NCBI GenBank assembly: GCA_002405475.1
Contig: DHLX01000003.1
Location: forward strand, 1 to 5,678
Source: Burkholderiales bacterium UBA4657
GTDB taxonomy: Bacteria > Pseudomonadota > Gammaproteobacteria > Burkholderiales > Burkholderiaceae_E
Reading direction: 5' to 3'
Length of the DNA stretch: 5,678 nt
The notes under the pieces were generated by a model, which did no database searches, was not told the DNA's origin, and was given only the letters and a program-made list of their open reading frames with translations. Made by a program: the position numbers and the translations under genes. Positions 5,340-5,678 of the stretch are shown in pieces. Position 1 is the stretch's first letter; each line of letters opens with the position of its first letter.

Positions 5340-5678
5340 ATGCAGCCTATGGGCCTGATATCAGAGTCAGCGGGAGTTATTGCCAGCGGAGCGTTTTTGG
5401 CGGCCGAGGGAGACAAAGTCACGGACTTGGCGCGCGCTTCATCTTTTGCGGAATACCGTGTCATCCGCCGTAATGGTTCTGTCGTGGGTTTTGAGCCCGG
5501 CAAAATTGGCGTTGCTCTGACCAAAGCCTTTATAGCCGTCAATGGCGGCCAAGGTGCGGCCTCGGCACGGGTGCGTGAAGTGGTCGAGAAACTGACGCAG
5601 GAAGTGGTGCGCGCCCTGGTACGACGCCAGCCTGCGGGCGGCACCTTTCACATCGAAGACATTCAGGATCAGGTTGAA
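5340..5678 (+). CDS. nrdA: Ribonucleoside-diphosphate reductase large subunit, N-terminal ATP-cone (partial)
   Basis: The first 113 codons of a gene run off the window end without a stop. Class I ribonucleotide reductase alpha reduces ribonucleoside diphosphates to deoxy forms in the cytoplasm, using a radical from the small subunit NrdB. Residues ~37-113 form an ATP-cone, the overall activity site where ATP activates and dATP inhibits: EYRVIRRNGSVVGFEPGKIG, then VALTKAFIAVNGG, a long amphipathic helix REVVEKLTQEVVRALVRR, and TFHIEDIQDQVE. About 36 residues precede the cone, longer than in E. coli NrdA. The catalytic barrel is outside the window. NrdR boxes directly upstream independently support the assignment. 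Other ATP-cone proteins (NrdR itself, class III NrdD) are less likely given the N-terminal extension and context, but only the cone is visible. Confidence 0.88.
   Translation, partial: MQPMGLISESAGVIASGAFLAAEGDKVTDLARASSFAEYRVIRRNGSVVGFEPGKIGVALTKAFIAVNGGQGAASARVREVVEKLTQEVVRALVRRQPAGGTFHIEDIQDQVE

Noticed and set aside
5249..5474. Small + strand frame of 74 codons overlapping the nrdA promoter and 5' end
   Set aside because: It overlaps the NrdR boxes and nrdA in a different frame and resembles nothing recognisable, whereas the nrdA frame has a clear ATP-cone and a strong ribosome site.

Overview
The window looks like a chromosomal segment of a betaproteobacterium. The basis is the 5S rRNA sequence, which resembles betaproteobacterial 5S genes from memory, and the gene order cytochrome-c-assembly-like protein / PilS / PilR / AmpD / NrdA, which I recall from that class. 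Composition is near 50% G+C by eye. The genus cannot be fixed from this window, and nothing here looks like a mobile element, prophage, CRISPR array or defence island.

Layout: bases 1-209 are the 3' end of a 23S rRNA gene. An 80-base spacer leads to a complete 5S rRNA (290-406), and the rRNA operon closes with a strong intrinsic terminator built on a perfect 30-bp palindrome (414-446). Only 26 bases later begins a tightly packed four-gene block, all on the + strand. It holds an eight-helix CcsA/YpjD-type membrane protein (473-1318), a PilS-type membrane histidine kinase (1326-3002), a PilR-type sigma-54 activator/response regulator (3008-4474) and the AmpD amidase of peptidoglycan recycling (4474-5064). 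Gaps are 7 nt, 5 nt and a 1-nt overlap, so this is almost certainly one transcription unit. No terminator was found after ampD.

A 275-base intergenic region (5065-5339) follows, then the 5' end of nrdA (5340 to the window edge), encoding the N-terminal ATP-cone of the class I ribonucleotide reductase large subunit. This region carries the most informative regulatory signals. Two NrdR boxes lie exactly 32 bp apart around a candidate promoter. Upstream is a perfect DnaA box (TTATCCACA) with four same-orientation near-matches and one inverted partial copy. This suggests that dNTP synthesis is controlled both by nucleotide level (NrdR) and by the replication initiator (DnaA).

How the genes work together: PilS and PilR form a phosphorelay pair acting on sigma-54 promoters, probably for type IV pili, although no pilus gene or sigma-54 promoter is visible here. 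The membrane protein and AmpD share their transcript for no obvious biochemical reason. No new system was found. The items most worth checking are the nrdA control region and the very tight rrn-terminator/ccsA junction.
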